The translations under genes and the position numbers were made by a program. A stretch of DNA of 64,000 bases from Altererythrobacter sp. C41 (lineage in GTDB: Bacteria; Pseudomonadota; Alphaproteobacteria; Sphingomonadales; Sphingomonadaceae): contig NZ_JAEVFE010000007.1 of assembly GCF_016803135.1 (NCBI RefSeq), positions 62,001 to 126,000 of the forward strand. The letters are read 5' to 3'. The notes beneath the pieces were generated by a model. It did no database searches, was not told the origin of the DNA, and was given only the letters and a program-made list of their open reading frames with translations. Shown here one piece after another: positions 52,746-61,446 of this stretch (the stretch's first letter is position 1; every line of letters starts with the position of its first letter).

Positions 52746-53876
52746 TTAAGAGGAGACACGCCCGTCGGCGTCGAAGCGCAGCTCCACCGGCACCTCGATC
52801 GCCGGTGCCGGCCGCGCTTCGCCGCGCTTGAGCGAAAGGACGACGGCCAGCACCGAGGCGATCGCGGCATAGAGCTCCTCGCGGATCGTCTGGTTCTCGC
52901 GCGTGGTGTAATAGACCGAGCGCGCGAGCTGCGGATATTCGAGCAGCGGCACGCCGTATTCGCGCGCCAGCTCCTTCATCGCCGCCGCCTTGTCGCCGCG
53001 CCCCTTGGCGAGCACGATCGGGGCGGCCGCCTTGTCGGGATCGTAGACCATCGCGACTGCGAAGTGAGTCGGGTTGGTGAGCACGAACTGCGCCTCGCGC
53101 ATGGCGTGCGCCACGCCGCCCGCCGCGATCTCGCGCTGGCGCTGGCGGCGGTGGGCGCGCGCTTCGGGCGAACCTTCGGCCTGCTTGTGCTCGTCGCGCA
53201 TTTCCTGGTGGCTCATCTTGAGCCGCTGATTGCGGCGCAGCCACTGGATCGGCGCATCGATCAGCGCGATCACGATCAGCCCGCCGGCAAGTGCGATGAG
53301 GAGCGAGGTCACCGCGCCCCAGGCCGCGCTGAGCTGCTGCGACAGATTGCCGCCGCCGAGCCCCATGATCGTCTCGAGCCAGCTCCGCCCCCAGGCCCAG
53401 GCGATCGCGCCGAGCAGTGCAACCTTCAGGATACCCTTGCCCATCTCGATCCAGCCGGTCGGGCCGAACATGCGCTTGAGCCCGGCGAGCGGGCTGATGC
53501 GAGAGCCCTTGAAGGCGAGGTTCTCGTTCACCCAGCGCCCTTCCCCGCCGAAGCCGAGCTGGGTGATCAGCGCCAGCGCGATCATCGGCACCGCGATCGT
53601 GAGGATCGGCGGCAGGGCGACGAGCAGGCTGACCGTCATCATCCGGCCGGGCTGGAAATCGAGCATGTCGCGGCGGTCGAACACCAGGCTTTCGCGCACG
53701 ATCTGGCTCATCTCGTCGAGCAGCCAGGGCCCGGCGAAGATCAGCCACGCGGCGCCGAACAGGATTCCCGCAGCGGTGGTCGCCTCGCGCGAGCGCAGGA
53801 CGTCGCCCTTGCGCGCCGCGTCGCGCTTGCGCTTCTCGGTCGGCGCGAAGGTCTTTTCGCCGGCGGTCTCGCTCAT
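52746..53876 (-). CDS. flhB: Flagellar export switch protein FlhB
   Basis: A 376-residue inner-membrane component with four transmembrane helices, which switches export from rod/hook to filament proteins. The cytoplasmic domain carries the self-cleaving NPTH in FVLTNPTHFAVAMVYD. It begins MSETAGEKTFAPTEKRKRDAARKGDVLRSRE. Its start overlaps the fliR stop by four bases. It is the last gene of the main cluster. Confidence 0.96.
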   Translation of the reverse strand: MSETAGEKTFAPTEKRKRDAARKGDVLRSREATTAAGILFGAAWLIFAGPWLLDEMSQIVRESLVFDRRDMLDFQPGRMMTVSLLVALPPILTIAVPMIALALITQLGFGGEGRWVNENLAFKGSRISPLAGLKRMFGPTGWIEMGKGILKVALLGAIAWAWGRSWLETIMGLGGGNLSQQLSAAWGAVTSLLIALAGGLIVIALIDAPIQWLRRNQRLKMSHQEMRDEHKQAEGSPEARAHRRQRQREIAAGGVAHAMREAQFVLTNPTHFAVAMVYDPDKAAAPIVLAKGRGDKAAAMKELAREYGVPLLEYPQLARSVYYTTRENQTIREELYAAIASVLAVVLSLKRGEARPAPAIEVPVELRFDADGRVSS

Positions 53877-54658
53877 TGCACCAGCATCCGCTCGGTCTGG
53901 CCGAGCGCCATTTCGGCAATGTCGCCGAACTGTTCGTAGATCATCGGCGCGGCGATGATCAGCGCCGCAATCCCCGCCAGCACGCCTGCCGGCAGGCCGA
54001 GCGCGAAGAGGTTGAGCGACGGCGCCGAGCGGCTGAGCACACCGGTCAGCATCTGCACCAGTAGCAGCACCAGCGTAACCGGCAGCGCGATGCGCACCGC
54101 GGTCTCGAACATCGCGCCGGCGAAGCTCGCGACTTGCGCGAAGCCGTCCGCGCCCAGCCAGGTCTCGCCCGGCGGAAAGGCGCGGTAGCTTTCGACCAGC
54201 AGCGCGATCCAGTGCAGGTGCGCGCCGAGCGCGAGGAAGATCAGGATCAGGACGATCGTGAAATACTGGCCGAACGCGGTCGTCTGCCCGCCCCCGTTGG
54301 GGTCGGCCGCCATGGCCATGCTCATGCCCATCGCCCCGCCGATCACTTCGGCGGCGATCACCGGCGCGGCGAAGGCGATCTGGAGCACGAAGCCGAGCGT
54401 CAGCCCGACCGCGACTTCGCCCGCGACAGCGAGCAGGCCGGCGGCGGAAAACAGCGCCTCGGGCGGGGTCACCGCGGGCAGCCAGACGGCAGCGAAGATC
54501 GCCAGCGCCCCGGTCATGCAGACGCGCACGGTCATCGGGACCGATGCCGCGCCGAAGATCGGTGCGGCGAGCAGGGCGGCGCCGATGCGGGTCATCAGGA
54601 ACACGACGCGCCAGAAGTCCTGCTCGATCGCGCCAAGGCCGAAATCGAGTGCGATCAC
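53873..54658 (-). CDS. fliR: Flagellar export gate protein FliR
   Basis: A 261-residue, roughly six-helix export-gate protein that forms the core helical assembly with FliP and FliQ. The GTG start at 54658 overlaps the fliQ TGA (GTGA). RIGAALLAAPIFGAASVPMTVRV and LVQMLTGVLSRSAPSLNLFALGLP are typical blocks. Confidence 0.93.
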   Translation of the reverse strand: MIALDFGLGAIEQDFWRVVFLMTRIGAALLAAPIFGAASVPMTVRVCMTGALAIFAAVWLPAVTPPEALFSAAGLLAVAGEVAVGLTLGFVLQIAFAAPVIAAEVIGGAMGMSMAMAADPNGGGQTTAFGQYFTIVLILIFLALGAHLHWIALLVESYRAFPPGETWLGADGFAQVASFAGAMFETAVRIALPVTLVLLLVQMLTGVLSRSAPSLNLFALGLPAGVLAGIAALIIAAPMIYEQFGDIAEMALGQTERMLVQ

Positions 54659-54927
54659 TTCCCGATCCTGGCGATTTCCATGAAGATTTCCTGCATGAAG
54701 TCGCCCAGCAGCGCCATCATCGAGGCGCCGAACAGGACCAGCACGAGCGCCACCGCGGCGAGCTTGGGCACGAACGTCAGCGTCTGTTCGTTGACCGAGG
54801 TGGCCGCCTGGATCAGGCCCACGACGAGGCCGATGGCAAGGCTCGCCAGCAGCACCGGCGCGGCGACCAGCGCGGTGATCCACAGCATCCGATCCGCCAG
54901 CGCGAGGAGAATGGGAAGCTCGTCCAT
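54655..54927 (-). CDS. fliQ: Flagellar export gate protein FliQ
   Basis: A 90-residue protein with two transmembrane helices (TALVAAPVLLASLAIGLVVGLIQAAT and LAAVALVLVLFGASMMALLGDF). It joins FliP and FliR in the export gate. Its start is two bases after the fliP stop and its stop overlaps the fliR start by four bases. Length and pattern are typical of FliQ. Confidence 0.95.
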   Translation of the reverse strand: MDELPILLALADRMLWITALVAAPVLLASLAIGLVVGLIQAATSVNEQTLTFVPKLAAVALVLVLFGASMMALLGDFMQEIFMEIARIGK

Positions 54928-54929
54928 GG

Positions 54930-55685
54930 TCAGGCGAAGCTCGACGCGAGCGAGCCCATCAGCAGCGCCCATCCGTCGACGAGGACGAACAGCAGCAGCT
55001 TGAACGGCAGCGAGACGAGCATCGGGCTCATCATCATCATGCCCAGGCTCATCAGCACGCTGGAAACGACGAGGTCGATCACCAGGAACGGCAGGAACAG
55101 CATGAAGCCGATCTGGAACGCGGTCTTGAGCTCGCTGGTGACGAAGGCCGGCAGCAGGATCGAGAACGGCACCTCGGCCGTGCTGGCGAACTTCGGCGCG
55201 TTGGCGATATCGGCGAACATCTGCAGGTCGCGCTCGCGCGTCTGGCGGATCATGAAAGCGTGGAACTGATAGCCGGCGACTTCGATGGCTTCCTCGGCGT
55301 TCATCTGCCCGGCCGCGTACGGCGCGATCGCGGCGTCGTTCACCCGCTCCAGCGTGGGCGCCATGACGAACAGCGAAAGGAACAGCGACAGCCCGATCAG
55401 CACCTGATTGGGCGGCGACTGCTGCAGGCCGAGCGCCTGGCGCAGGATCGCGAGCACGACGATGATCCGCGTGAAGCTGGTCATCATCAGGATCAGCGCC
55501 GGCAGGATCGTCAGCAGCCCCATGACGAGGAGGAGCTGGAGCGACATGCTCAGCGGCTCTCCCCCCGCGCCGCCGAGTTCGCCGAAGGCGCGGTCGAGCG
55601 CGCCGGGCACGGCCGCCTGCGCCTTGGCGGCCGCGGGAATGGCGAGCGCGGCAAGCGCGCTCAGAATGGCCGTCAGCCGCTTCAC
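54930..55685 (-). CDS. fliP: Flagellar export gate protein FliP
   Basis: A 251-residue protein with a cleavable signal peptide (AAAKAQ) and four helices: LLLVMGLLTILPALILMMTSFTRIIVVLAILRQALG and later FQIGFMLFLPFLVIDLVVSSVLMSLGMMMMSP. The last block is a strong FliP marker. The start overlaps the fliO stop by four bases. Confidence 0.97.
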   Translation of the reverse strand: MKRLTAILSALAALAIPAAAKAQAAVPGALDRAFGELGGAGGEPLSMSLQLLLVMGLLTILPALILMMTSFTRIIVVLAILRQALGLQQSPPNQVLIGLSLFLSLFVMAPTLERVNDAAIAPYAAGQMNAEEAIEVAGYQFHAFMIRQTRERDLQMFADIANAPKFASTAEVPFSILLPAFVTSELKTAFQIGFMLFLPFLVIDLVVSSVLMSLGMMMMSPMLVSLPFKLLLFVLVDGWALLMGSLASSFA

Positions 55686-55960
55686 GCCGCGTCCTCCGCC
55701 GCCGGGCGGGCCGGCGCTTCGGCAAGCCGCGTCAGGCCCGCCCGCGAGGTCGAGACGAGGATCTCGCGCCCGTGGAATTCGATCACGGCGAGGCGCATGG
55801 TCGGCGAAAGCATCGTCGTCTCGACGATCCGCACCGCCCTGGTCCCGCCCTGCGGCGCGCCGAACTTGCCCTGCATGCGCTGGGCGAGCTTCAGGGTGCC
55901 CCAGATCATCAGGCCGATCAGCGGCAGCAGGACCAGCAGCTTGACGACGTACCAGAACAT
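55682..55960 (-). CDS. fliO: Flagellar assembly protein FliO
   Basis: A 92-residue protein with one N-terminal transmembrane helix (MFWYVVKLLVLLPLIGLMIWGTLKLAQ) and a small cytoplasmic beta domain (IVETTMLSPTMRLAVIEFHGREILVSTS). It helps build the FliP ring and is one of the shortest and least conserved export genes. Its start overlaps the fliN stop by one base (TGATG). Confidence 0.85.
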   Translation of the reverse strand: MFWYVVKLLVLLPLIGLMIWGTLKLAQRMQGKFGAPQGGTRAVRIVETTMLSPTMRLAVIEFHGREILVSTSRAGLTRLAEAPARPAAEDAA

Positions 55961-56310
55961 CAGGCGGCGCCTTCCGCCTGCTTGGGCGCCTGCTTGGCGC
56001 CGGCCTTGGCGGTCACCTCGATCGGCGGCGCGCGGCGCTCGCGGGGCGCGGCGGCGGGCTGGTTGGCGCCGACGAGCTCGAGGATGCGCAGGCCGAAGCG
56101 GTTGCCCTCGGCGACGACTTCGCCCTTGGCGATCAGCTTGCCGTTGACCAGCACGTCGAGCGGCTCGTCGGTCAGGCGGTCGAGCATGACCACGCTTTCC
56201 TCCGCCAGGTCGAGCACTTCGCGCAGGTTCATCTGTGCGCGGCCGAGCTCGACCGTCAGGCGGACGTCGATGTCCTGAATCAGGCCGAAGCCCTGGGCGG
56301 TGTCGGTCAT
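55960..56310 (-). CDS. fliN: Flagellar motor switch protein FliN
   Basis: A 116-residue C-ring protein with the SpoA domain: IDVRLTVELGRAQMNLREVLDL and VLVNGKLIAKGEVVAEGNRFGLRILEL. A basic/proline tail ends it. It works with FliM and FliG to set rotation sense and dock the FliH-FliI complex. It is coupled to fliM by a four-base overlap. Confidence 0.95.
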   Translation of the reverse strand: MTDTAQGFGLIQDIDVRLTVELGRAQMNLREVLDLAEESVVMLDRLTDEPLDVLVNGKLIAKGEVVAEGNRFGLRILELVGANQPAAAPRERRAPPIEVTAKAGAKQAPKQAEGAA

Positions 56311-57206
56311 CGGATTTCCTTTGCGGTGAAAGTCTGGGTGATCTGGAGCGCGACCTGGTCGTCGACTTCGCCGACGGTGCCGCGGGCGATGACGATCTCG
56401 CCCACCTGCAGCGGCACGTTGCGCGCGACCATGATCGGAAGAACGGTGCCCAGCTGGATGGCGGCCAGGCGGTGGAGCGGCATTTCCATGTCGACCAGCC
56501 GCGCGCTGGCGGCGAGCGGCAGGTCGGCGAAGGGCGCCTCGTCGATGCCCGGCTTGCGGCGCGAGACCGGGGCGCGGGGCGCCGAGGCGCGCTTGGGCAG
56601 GAGCGACGACAGCGACGCGGTCTCGAGCGCGAGCACGATGTGCCAGGTGCGCCGGCGTGTCGCAACTTCGAGGGTCAGCGCGGTCAGCTCCGCATCGGGC
56701 GCGAACGGCGTGCGCAGCTCGGCCGGCGAGGCCGTGTCGGTGCGGAATTCGAGCCCGCCGAGCTCGCCCGCCATGGCCGCGAGGACCTGGCGTTCGAACC
56801 GCTGCGACAGCAGGCGCGCGGTGTGCGGCAGCTCGGCCGGAAGACGCTCGCCGATTTCGCCCGTGCCGCCGAAAGTGCGGTCGAGCTGCTCGAGGATCGC
56901 GTGCCCGTCGAGCGCGAGGAACAGCGCGTGCCCGGCCACGCCGAAACGGTGGCGGCTCGGGGCGATCAGCGGCGCGCAATGGCCCGTCAGCTCCGCCCCG
57001 GCGAGCACCTGCGTGCCGAGCGAGGCGACATGCGCCTCGGCATCGTTGGCCACGCCCGCGACACAGGCGCGAAGGGCGCCGCACAGACGGGCGGCGAACC
57101 GCTCGAACTCGGGGCCGAGCTCGACCGGCGCCTCGCGCCCGCGCAGCAGCACGCCGGCGTGATTCGCCGCACGGCGCCCCGCCCTGGATGAAGCGCGGCC
57201 GGTCAT
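56307..57206 (-). CDS. fliM: Flagellar motor switch protein FliM, divergent N-terminus
   Basis: A 299-residue C-ring subunit identified by position and by its CheC-like middle and C-terminal SpoA region (VPLQVGEIVIARGTVGEVDDQVALQITQ). It starts MTGRASSRAGRRAANHAGVLL and has no LSQxEIDALL-type CheY-binding peptide; no upstream in-frame start supplies it. The protein is about 30 residues shorter than enteric FliM. Switching may use a different input, or the peptide has diverged. It overlaps fliL and fliN by four bases each. Confidence 0.88.
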   Translation of the reverse strand: MTGRASSRAGRRAANHAGVLLRGREAPVELGPEFERFAARLCGALRACVAGVANDAEAHVASLGTQVLAGAELTGHCAPLIAPSRHRFGVAGHALFLALDGHAILEQLDRTFGGTGEIGERLPAELPHTARLLSQRFERQVLAAMAGELGGLEFRTDTASPAELRTPFAPDAELTALTLEVATRRRTWHIVLALETASLSSLLPKRASAPRAPVSRRKPGIDEAPFADLPLAASARLVDMEMPLHRLAAIQLGTVLPIMVARNVPLQVGEIVIARGTVGEVDDQVALQITQTFTAKEIR

Positions 57207-57787
57207 TGGACGATGAAGGTCCGGAAGTAGACGTTGTCGACCCCGCCGAAGCCTTCCTGCTCCACCAGCACGGCGTTGACCGCGTCGGTCAGGCGCTTCT
57301 GCATGTCCTTCTTGCCCGCGCTGGTCATCACCGTTTCCTCGGGCGTGTCGGCGAGCTCGACGAGGATGCGCGAGCGGATCGCGAGCTGGTGTTCGTCGAG
57401 CCACATCAGCACGCGCCCGTCGCGGCGGGTCGAGGCGGCGAGGCTCACCTGGATGAGGCCGTCGCTGTTCTTGAGGTTCGAGGTGAAGTCCTCGGCAAAG
57501 CTGAAATAGGCGGTGCGGTACTTGTTGCCGCCCTCGCCGTAGACGACGTCGGTTTCGCCGGCGGAGCCCTTGGGCGCGGGCGGCGCATAGGGATCCTTCT
57601 CCCCCTTGAGCACGAACTGCGGGCCGGCTTCGGCGGCATTCGCGCCCGCCATCTGGATCACGCCGGCCGACATCAGGCCGAACACGGTGCCCCCGGCGGC
57701 GCCGGCGACGAGCACGCCAACCGCCAGCAGCTTGAGCAGCCCCCTGCCCTTCGCCGGCTTGTCCTGCTTGTCGTTCTTGTCACTCAT
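57203..57787 (-). CDS. fliL: Flagellar basal-body protein FliL
   Basis: A 194-residue inner-membrane protein with a basic cytoplasmic start (MSDKNDKQDKPAKGRG), one helix (about 16-40) and a periplasmic stomatin-like domain (YFSFAEDFTSNLKNSDGLIQVSLAAST ... GVDNVYFRTFIVQ). It supports stator function near the MotA/MotB ring. It lies 34 nt after fliK. Confidence 0.92.
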   Translation of the reverse strand: MSDKNDKQDKPAKGRGLLKLLAVGVLVAGAAGGTVFGLMSAGVIQMAGANAAEAGPQFVLKGEKDPYAPPAPKGSAGETDVVYGEGGNKYRTAYFSFAEDFTSNLKNSDGLIQVSLAASTRRDGRVLMWLDEHQLAIRSRILVELADTPEETVMTSAGKKDMQKRLTDAVNAVLVEQEGFGGVDNVYFRTFIVQ

Positions 57788-57821
57788 TCCTTGGTCCTCG
57801 AATTGCGTGCGTTGGGCCGGG

Positions 57822-59087
57822 TCAGGCGTAGATCGCGGCGTCGTCGCCGCGACGGGTGCCCTGCCCGGGGTTGTCGGTGTCGGCGGGGCGGCGGCCTTCC
57901 TGCCGCTCGCGGTGCGGGGTGTTGCCTTCGGCCGCGCCGCCGTCGCGGTCGCCAAGCGAACCGCCGCGGGCGGATGCATTGCCGCCGCTGTGCGCGTTCT
58001 GCTGGCCGCCCGGCGCGCTGCCGTCGCCCTGCGCGAAGGCCGAGCGGTCCGCCGCCACGGCGGCGGCGACCGCGCGGTGCGCGTCGGGGTCCGCCGCGGC
58101 GATCTGGACGCCGAGCTGGCCGTCGCGCCGCTGGTCGAAGCGAAGCGAGAGCTCGCCGAATTCGGCATGGTCGAGCGCCAGCGTTGCGCCCTTGGCGGTC
58201 ATCGCCTCGCGCGCCGAGGCGAGGCTGTCGACGATCCGGCTCAGCTCGCGCGCAATGCCGGTCTCCATGACCGGCTTGTCGGCGGTGAAGGACGGCGCGG
58301 CGTCGCTGGCAGCGGCGGCAGACGTGGCAGCGGCAACGACCGTAGGCTGCACCGGTGCGGGCGCCTGGATCGAAGCGGGTTCGGCGGCGATCCTGCCCGG
58401 CGCCTTGACCGCAGGCTCGGCCGCGGGACGATCGCCGGCGGCCGGATCGCGCCCGCGCCCGGCCGAAGCGCCGGCGGGCTGGAGCTTGGCTGCAAAGTCG
58501 GCCGCAGGCTTCTCGGCGGCGAGCGCCGAATCGCGCGGCGTGGCGGCGGTCGCCTCGCCCGAAGCGGGCAGCGGCGCGACCTGGATCGCTACGGCAGGTG
58601 TCGCCGGCTTCGCAGCCTCGCCCTCCGCCTGCACGGGGAGCGGAAGACCGGCGGGACGCTGCGGCAGTGGGAGTGGGAGTGCGGGCGCAGGCGCAGGGGC
58701 CTGCGCTGCCTTGGCCGCCGGCTCGCCGGCCACCGGCTGCACGACCTGCGGCGGCGTCAGCGCCAGTGCGGCCAGCGCAGCCTCGGCGGCAGCTGCGTTC
58801 TCCGCCGCTTCCGGCAAAGCCTCGGCGTCGGCCGGCAAGATCTTGCCGGTTCCGGCAATGTCCGGCAGCGCGGTGGCCGCGAGCGCCTTGCCCTCCCCTT
58901 CGGAGGGTGTCCCGGGCGCGCCGGATACCGGCTCCTTGCCCTGCTGGCCATGCGTAGCCGCGCCGAGGGCTGAAAGGAGGCGCGAGAATGCACCCTGCAG
59001 ACCCGGCTCGGCGCCGGTCGCCGGTGCGGCCGCGCCGAGGTCGAGCATCGAGGGTGCCTTGGATTGGGAAAGAAGCTGAGAAATCAT
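57822..59087 (-). CDS. fliK: Flagellar hook-length control protein FliK
   Basis: A 421-residue molecular ruler that measures hook length and triggers the FlhB switch. The N-terminal two thirds are a low-complexity Ala/Pro linker, as in other FliK proteins. The C-terminal Flg_hook-type domain (LALDHAEFGELSLRFDQRRDGQLGVQIAAADPDAHRAVAAAV) is followed by a Gly/Asp/Arg tail. The start at 59087 (MISQLLSQSKAPS) is inferred from position and frame. Confidence 0.88.
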   Translation of the reverse strand: MISQLLSQSKAPSMLDLGAAAPATGAEPGLQGAFSRLLSALGAATHGQQGKEPVSGAPGTPSEGEGKALAATALPDIAGTGKILPADAEALPEAAENAAAAEAALAALALTPPQVVQPVAGEPAAKAAQAPAPAPALPLPLPQRPAGLPLPVQAEGEAAKPATPAVAIQVAPLPASGEATAATPRDSALAAEKPAADFAAKLQPAGASAGRGRDPAAGDRPAAEPAVKAPGRIAAEPASIQAPAPVQPTVVAAATSAAAASDAAPSFTADKPVMETGIARELSRIVDSLASAREAMTAKGATLALDHAEFGELSLRFDQRRDGQLGVQIAAADPDAHRAVAAAVAADRSAFAQGDGSAPGGQQNAHSGGNASARGGSLGDRDGGAAEGNTPHRERQEGRRPADTDNPGQGTRRGDDAAIYA

Positions 59088-59118
59088 CGGCCTGCCGTGT
59101 GCGATTGAACGCACAGGC

Positions 59119-59544
59119 TTATTCAAGATGCGTGCCAGTTTTCCTCGCGCCGACAGTCTCGCGCTTCTCGACCTTCTCGTGGATCGCGCGGGCGAGGTCG
59201 CGGCGCCCTTCCTCCGCCTTCTGCAGGCGGCGCTCGGCGACCGCGAGATCGGCCAGGCGGTCGTCCGCCTCGCGCCGGGCATGCTCGGCCTGCTTCGCGG
59301 CGGTCGCGCCGAGATCGCGGAGATGACCGCCGAGCACGGCCGCGCTGCGCAGGTCGGCGCCGTCGCGCGAGGTGTCGCGTAGGGCATAGACCTGCGCCAG
59401 CGTGCGCGTGCGTTCGGAAAGCTGCTCGAGCTTCTGCCGCACTGCCTCGGCCCGGTGCGCTTCGGCCGCGGCCTGGCGCTGCTCGGCCGAGCGCAGCCGC
59501 TCGATCAGGCGCGCGCGGCGCAGGCGCCCGCCGTCACTGGTCAT
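59119..59544 (-). CDS. fliJ: FliJ-like flagellar export coiled-coil protein
   Basis: A 141-residue, strongly charged helical protein predicted as a long coiled coil (LRSAEQRQAAAEAHRAEAVRQKLEQLSERTRTL). Its place directly after fliI, with an 11-base overlap, is that of FliJ, the stalk that couples the export ATPase to FlhA. Sequence identity to enteric FliJ is low, so the call rests mainly on position and coiled-coil character. Confidence 0.75.
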   Translation of the reverse strand: MTSDGGRLRRARLIERLRSAEQRQAAAEAHRAEAVRQKLEQLSERTRTLAQVYALRDTSRDGADLRSAAVLGGHLRDLGATAAKQAEHARREADDRLADLAVAERRLQKAEEGRRDLARAIHEKVEKRETVGARKTGTHLE

Positions 59545-60865
59545 TGCCGATCAACTGCTGGAGCTGCGCGGTGGCCTCGTCCAGCGAAACGCGTTCGGCC
59601 ACGTCCTGCTTGAGGAATTCGGCGATCCGCGGGTGGAGCGCGATGCCGCGGTCGACCAGCGGATCGGCCCCGGGGCGATAGGCGCCCATCAGCAACAGGT
59701 CGCGGTTGCTCTCGTAAGCCGAAACGAGCGCACGCAGATTTCGCGCGAGCAGGTTCTGCTGCGGGCTCGCGACGTCGCTCATCACCCGGCTGAGCGAGGC
59801 GCCGACGTCGATCGCCGGATACTGCCCGCGCTGGGCGAGATCGCGCGAGAGCACGATATGGCCGTCGAGGATCGAGCGGGCGGTGTCCACCACCGGATCG
59901 TTCTGGTCGTCGCCGTCGGCGAGCACCGTATAGATCCCGGTGATCGAGCCGCCGCTTTCCGCCGAATTGCCCGCGCGTTCGACCAGCTTGGTGATCGTCG
60001 ACAGCGCCGAGGGCGGATAGCCGCGCGCCGCGCCGGGTTCGCCGAGCAGGATGCCGATCTCGCGCGCCGCGTGGGCGATGCGGGTCAGGCTGTCCTGGAT
60101 CAGCAGCACGCGCAGGCCCTGCGCGCGGAAATATTCGGCGAGCGAAGTCGCCAGCAGCGCGCCGCGCAGCCGCAGGTTCGCGGCATGATCGGCGGGCACG
60201 GCGACGACCGCAGTGCGCGCGGCCGCCTCGCCCTGCATGTGTCGTTCGACGAAGTCGGAAACCTCGCGCGCGCGCTCGCCGATCAGGCCGACCACGACCA
60301 CGTCGGCTTCCGCGCCGTGCGCGATCATGTCGATCAGCACCGACTTGCCGACGCCCGATCCGGCCATGATGCCGACCCGCTGGCCGATCCCGAAGGTGGT
60401 GAGCGCGTTGATCGCGCGAATGCCGGTATCGAACGGTTCGCGCACGCTCGCGCGGTCGAGCGCGCCGGTGCGCTTGCCGCCGGCCGGCCATTCCGCGCGC
60501 GAGCGCAGCGGCGGGCCGCCGTCGATCGGGCGGCCGAGGCCATCGACCGCGCGGCCGAGAAAGGCGGGGCCGACAGGCAACATGCCCGGCCGTCCTTCGG
60601 GCCGCACCGGGACGCCGGGGCGCAGCAACACGCTGTCGCCGAGCATCATCATCATCGTGCGCCCGTTGCGGAAGCCGATCGCCTCGGCAGTGAGCGTCGC
60701 GCCCTTGCCGTCGTCGATCCGGCACAGGCCGCCGATCGGCACCGAAAGGCCGCTGACCTCGATCAGCCCGCCGTCGCACGCCGCGACCCGGCCGAAGCGG
60801 CGCGGGTGCAGGTCGACCGGCGGCATGGCGAGTTCGCCGAGCACCGTCTCCAGCTCGCTCAGCAC
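59534..60865 (-). CDS. fliI: Flagellar export ATPase FliI
   Basis: A 443-residue ATPase homologous to the F1 beta subunit, powering flagellar protein export. It has Walker A AGSGVGKS (168-175), GLIGERAREVSDF, the Walker B region RVLLIQDSLTRIAHAAREIG and GYPPSALSTITKLVERAGN. The GTG at 60865 overlaps the fliH stop and gives the normal length; an ATG at 60826 is an alternative. Confidence 0.95.
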   Translation of the reverse strand: MLSELETVLGELAMPPVDLHPRRFGRVAACDGGLIEVSGLSVPIGGLCRIDDGKGATLTAEAIGFRNGRTMMMMLGDSVLLRPGVPVRPEGRPGMLPVGPAFLGRAVDGLGRPIDGGPPLRSRAEWPAGGKRTGALDRASVREPFDTGIRAINALTTFGIGQRVGIMAGSGVGKSVLIDMIAHGAEADVVVVGLIGERAREVSDFVERHMQGEAAARTAVVAVPADHAANLRLRGALLATSLAEYFRAQGLRVLLIQDSLTRIAHAAREIGILLGEPGAARGYPPSALSTITKLVERAGNSAESGGSITGIYTVLADGDDQNDPVVDTARSILDGHIVLSRDLAQRGQYPAIDVGASLSRVMSDVASPQQNLLARNLRALVSAYESNRDLLLMGAYRPGADPLVDRGIALHPRIAEFLKQDVAERVSLDEATAQLQQLIGNDQ

Positions 60866-61446
60866 TCGCGGAAGGCCTCTTCGAGAATGCGGCGCCACTG
60901 CGAGGGCCCGTCCTCGATCCCGCCGTCCTCGGTCTCGATCCGCAAGCCGCCGCGTTCGACCGAGGGGTCGGGCACGGCGACGAGATCGGCCGGCAGCCGG
61001 CCTTCGACCAGCGCCAGATCGTCGGGGTGAAGCGATACGCGCCGCTCGTCCTGCGCGCGCTGGAGCATGGCGGTGGCCTTGCCGATCCGCGCGACGAGGC
61101 CATCCTCGTCGAGCGCGAGCGGCAGGATCGCATCCTCGCACAGCGCCAGCACCGTCAGCCGCAGGCGCTCCCGCAGCGCGGCGGCGCTTTCGGCATCGAA
61201 ACGCGCGAAGGCAAGCTCGATCGCATGGCGCCGGGCGTCGCGTTCGCGTTCCTCCTCGCGGAGGCGCGCTTCGGCCTGCGCGGCGCCTTCGGCGAGCCCG
61301 CGCTCGTAGGCTTCCGCCAGGGGATCGCGCTCCGGCTCCGCTGCCGCTTCTTCGGCCGCGACGACGTAGAGCGGAGAGAAGCGCGGATCGCGCGAGAATC
61401 CGCCGCTGCCGCGCAGCCGCTCGAGCGGGAGGCAGGCCCTAGACAT
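60859..61446 (-). CDS. fliH: Flagellar export stator protein FliH
   Basis: A 195-residue protein rich in Glu, Arg and Ala, with a long helical stretch (ERGLAEGAAQAEARLREEERERDARRHAIELAF) and a compact C-terminus. It binds FliI and holds it at the base of the motor. It overlaps fliG by eight bases and fliI by seven, consistent with one tightly packed transcript. Confidence 0.88.
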   Translation of the reverse strand: MSRACLPLERLRGSGGFSRDPRFSPLYVVAAEEAAAEPERDPLAEAYERGLAEGAAQAEARLREEERERDARRHAIELAFARFDAESAAALRERLRLTVLALCEDAILPLALDEDGLVARIGKATAMLQRAQDERRVSLHPDDLALVEGRLPADLVAVPDPSVERGGLRIETEDGGIEDGPSQWRRILEEAFREC

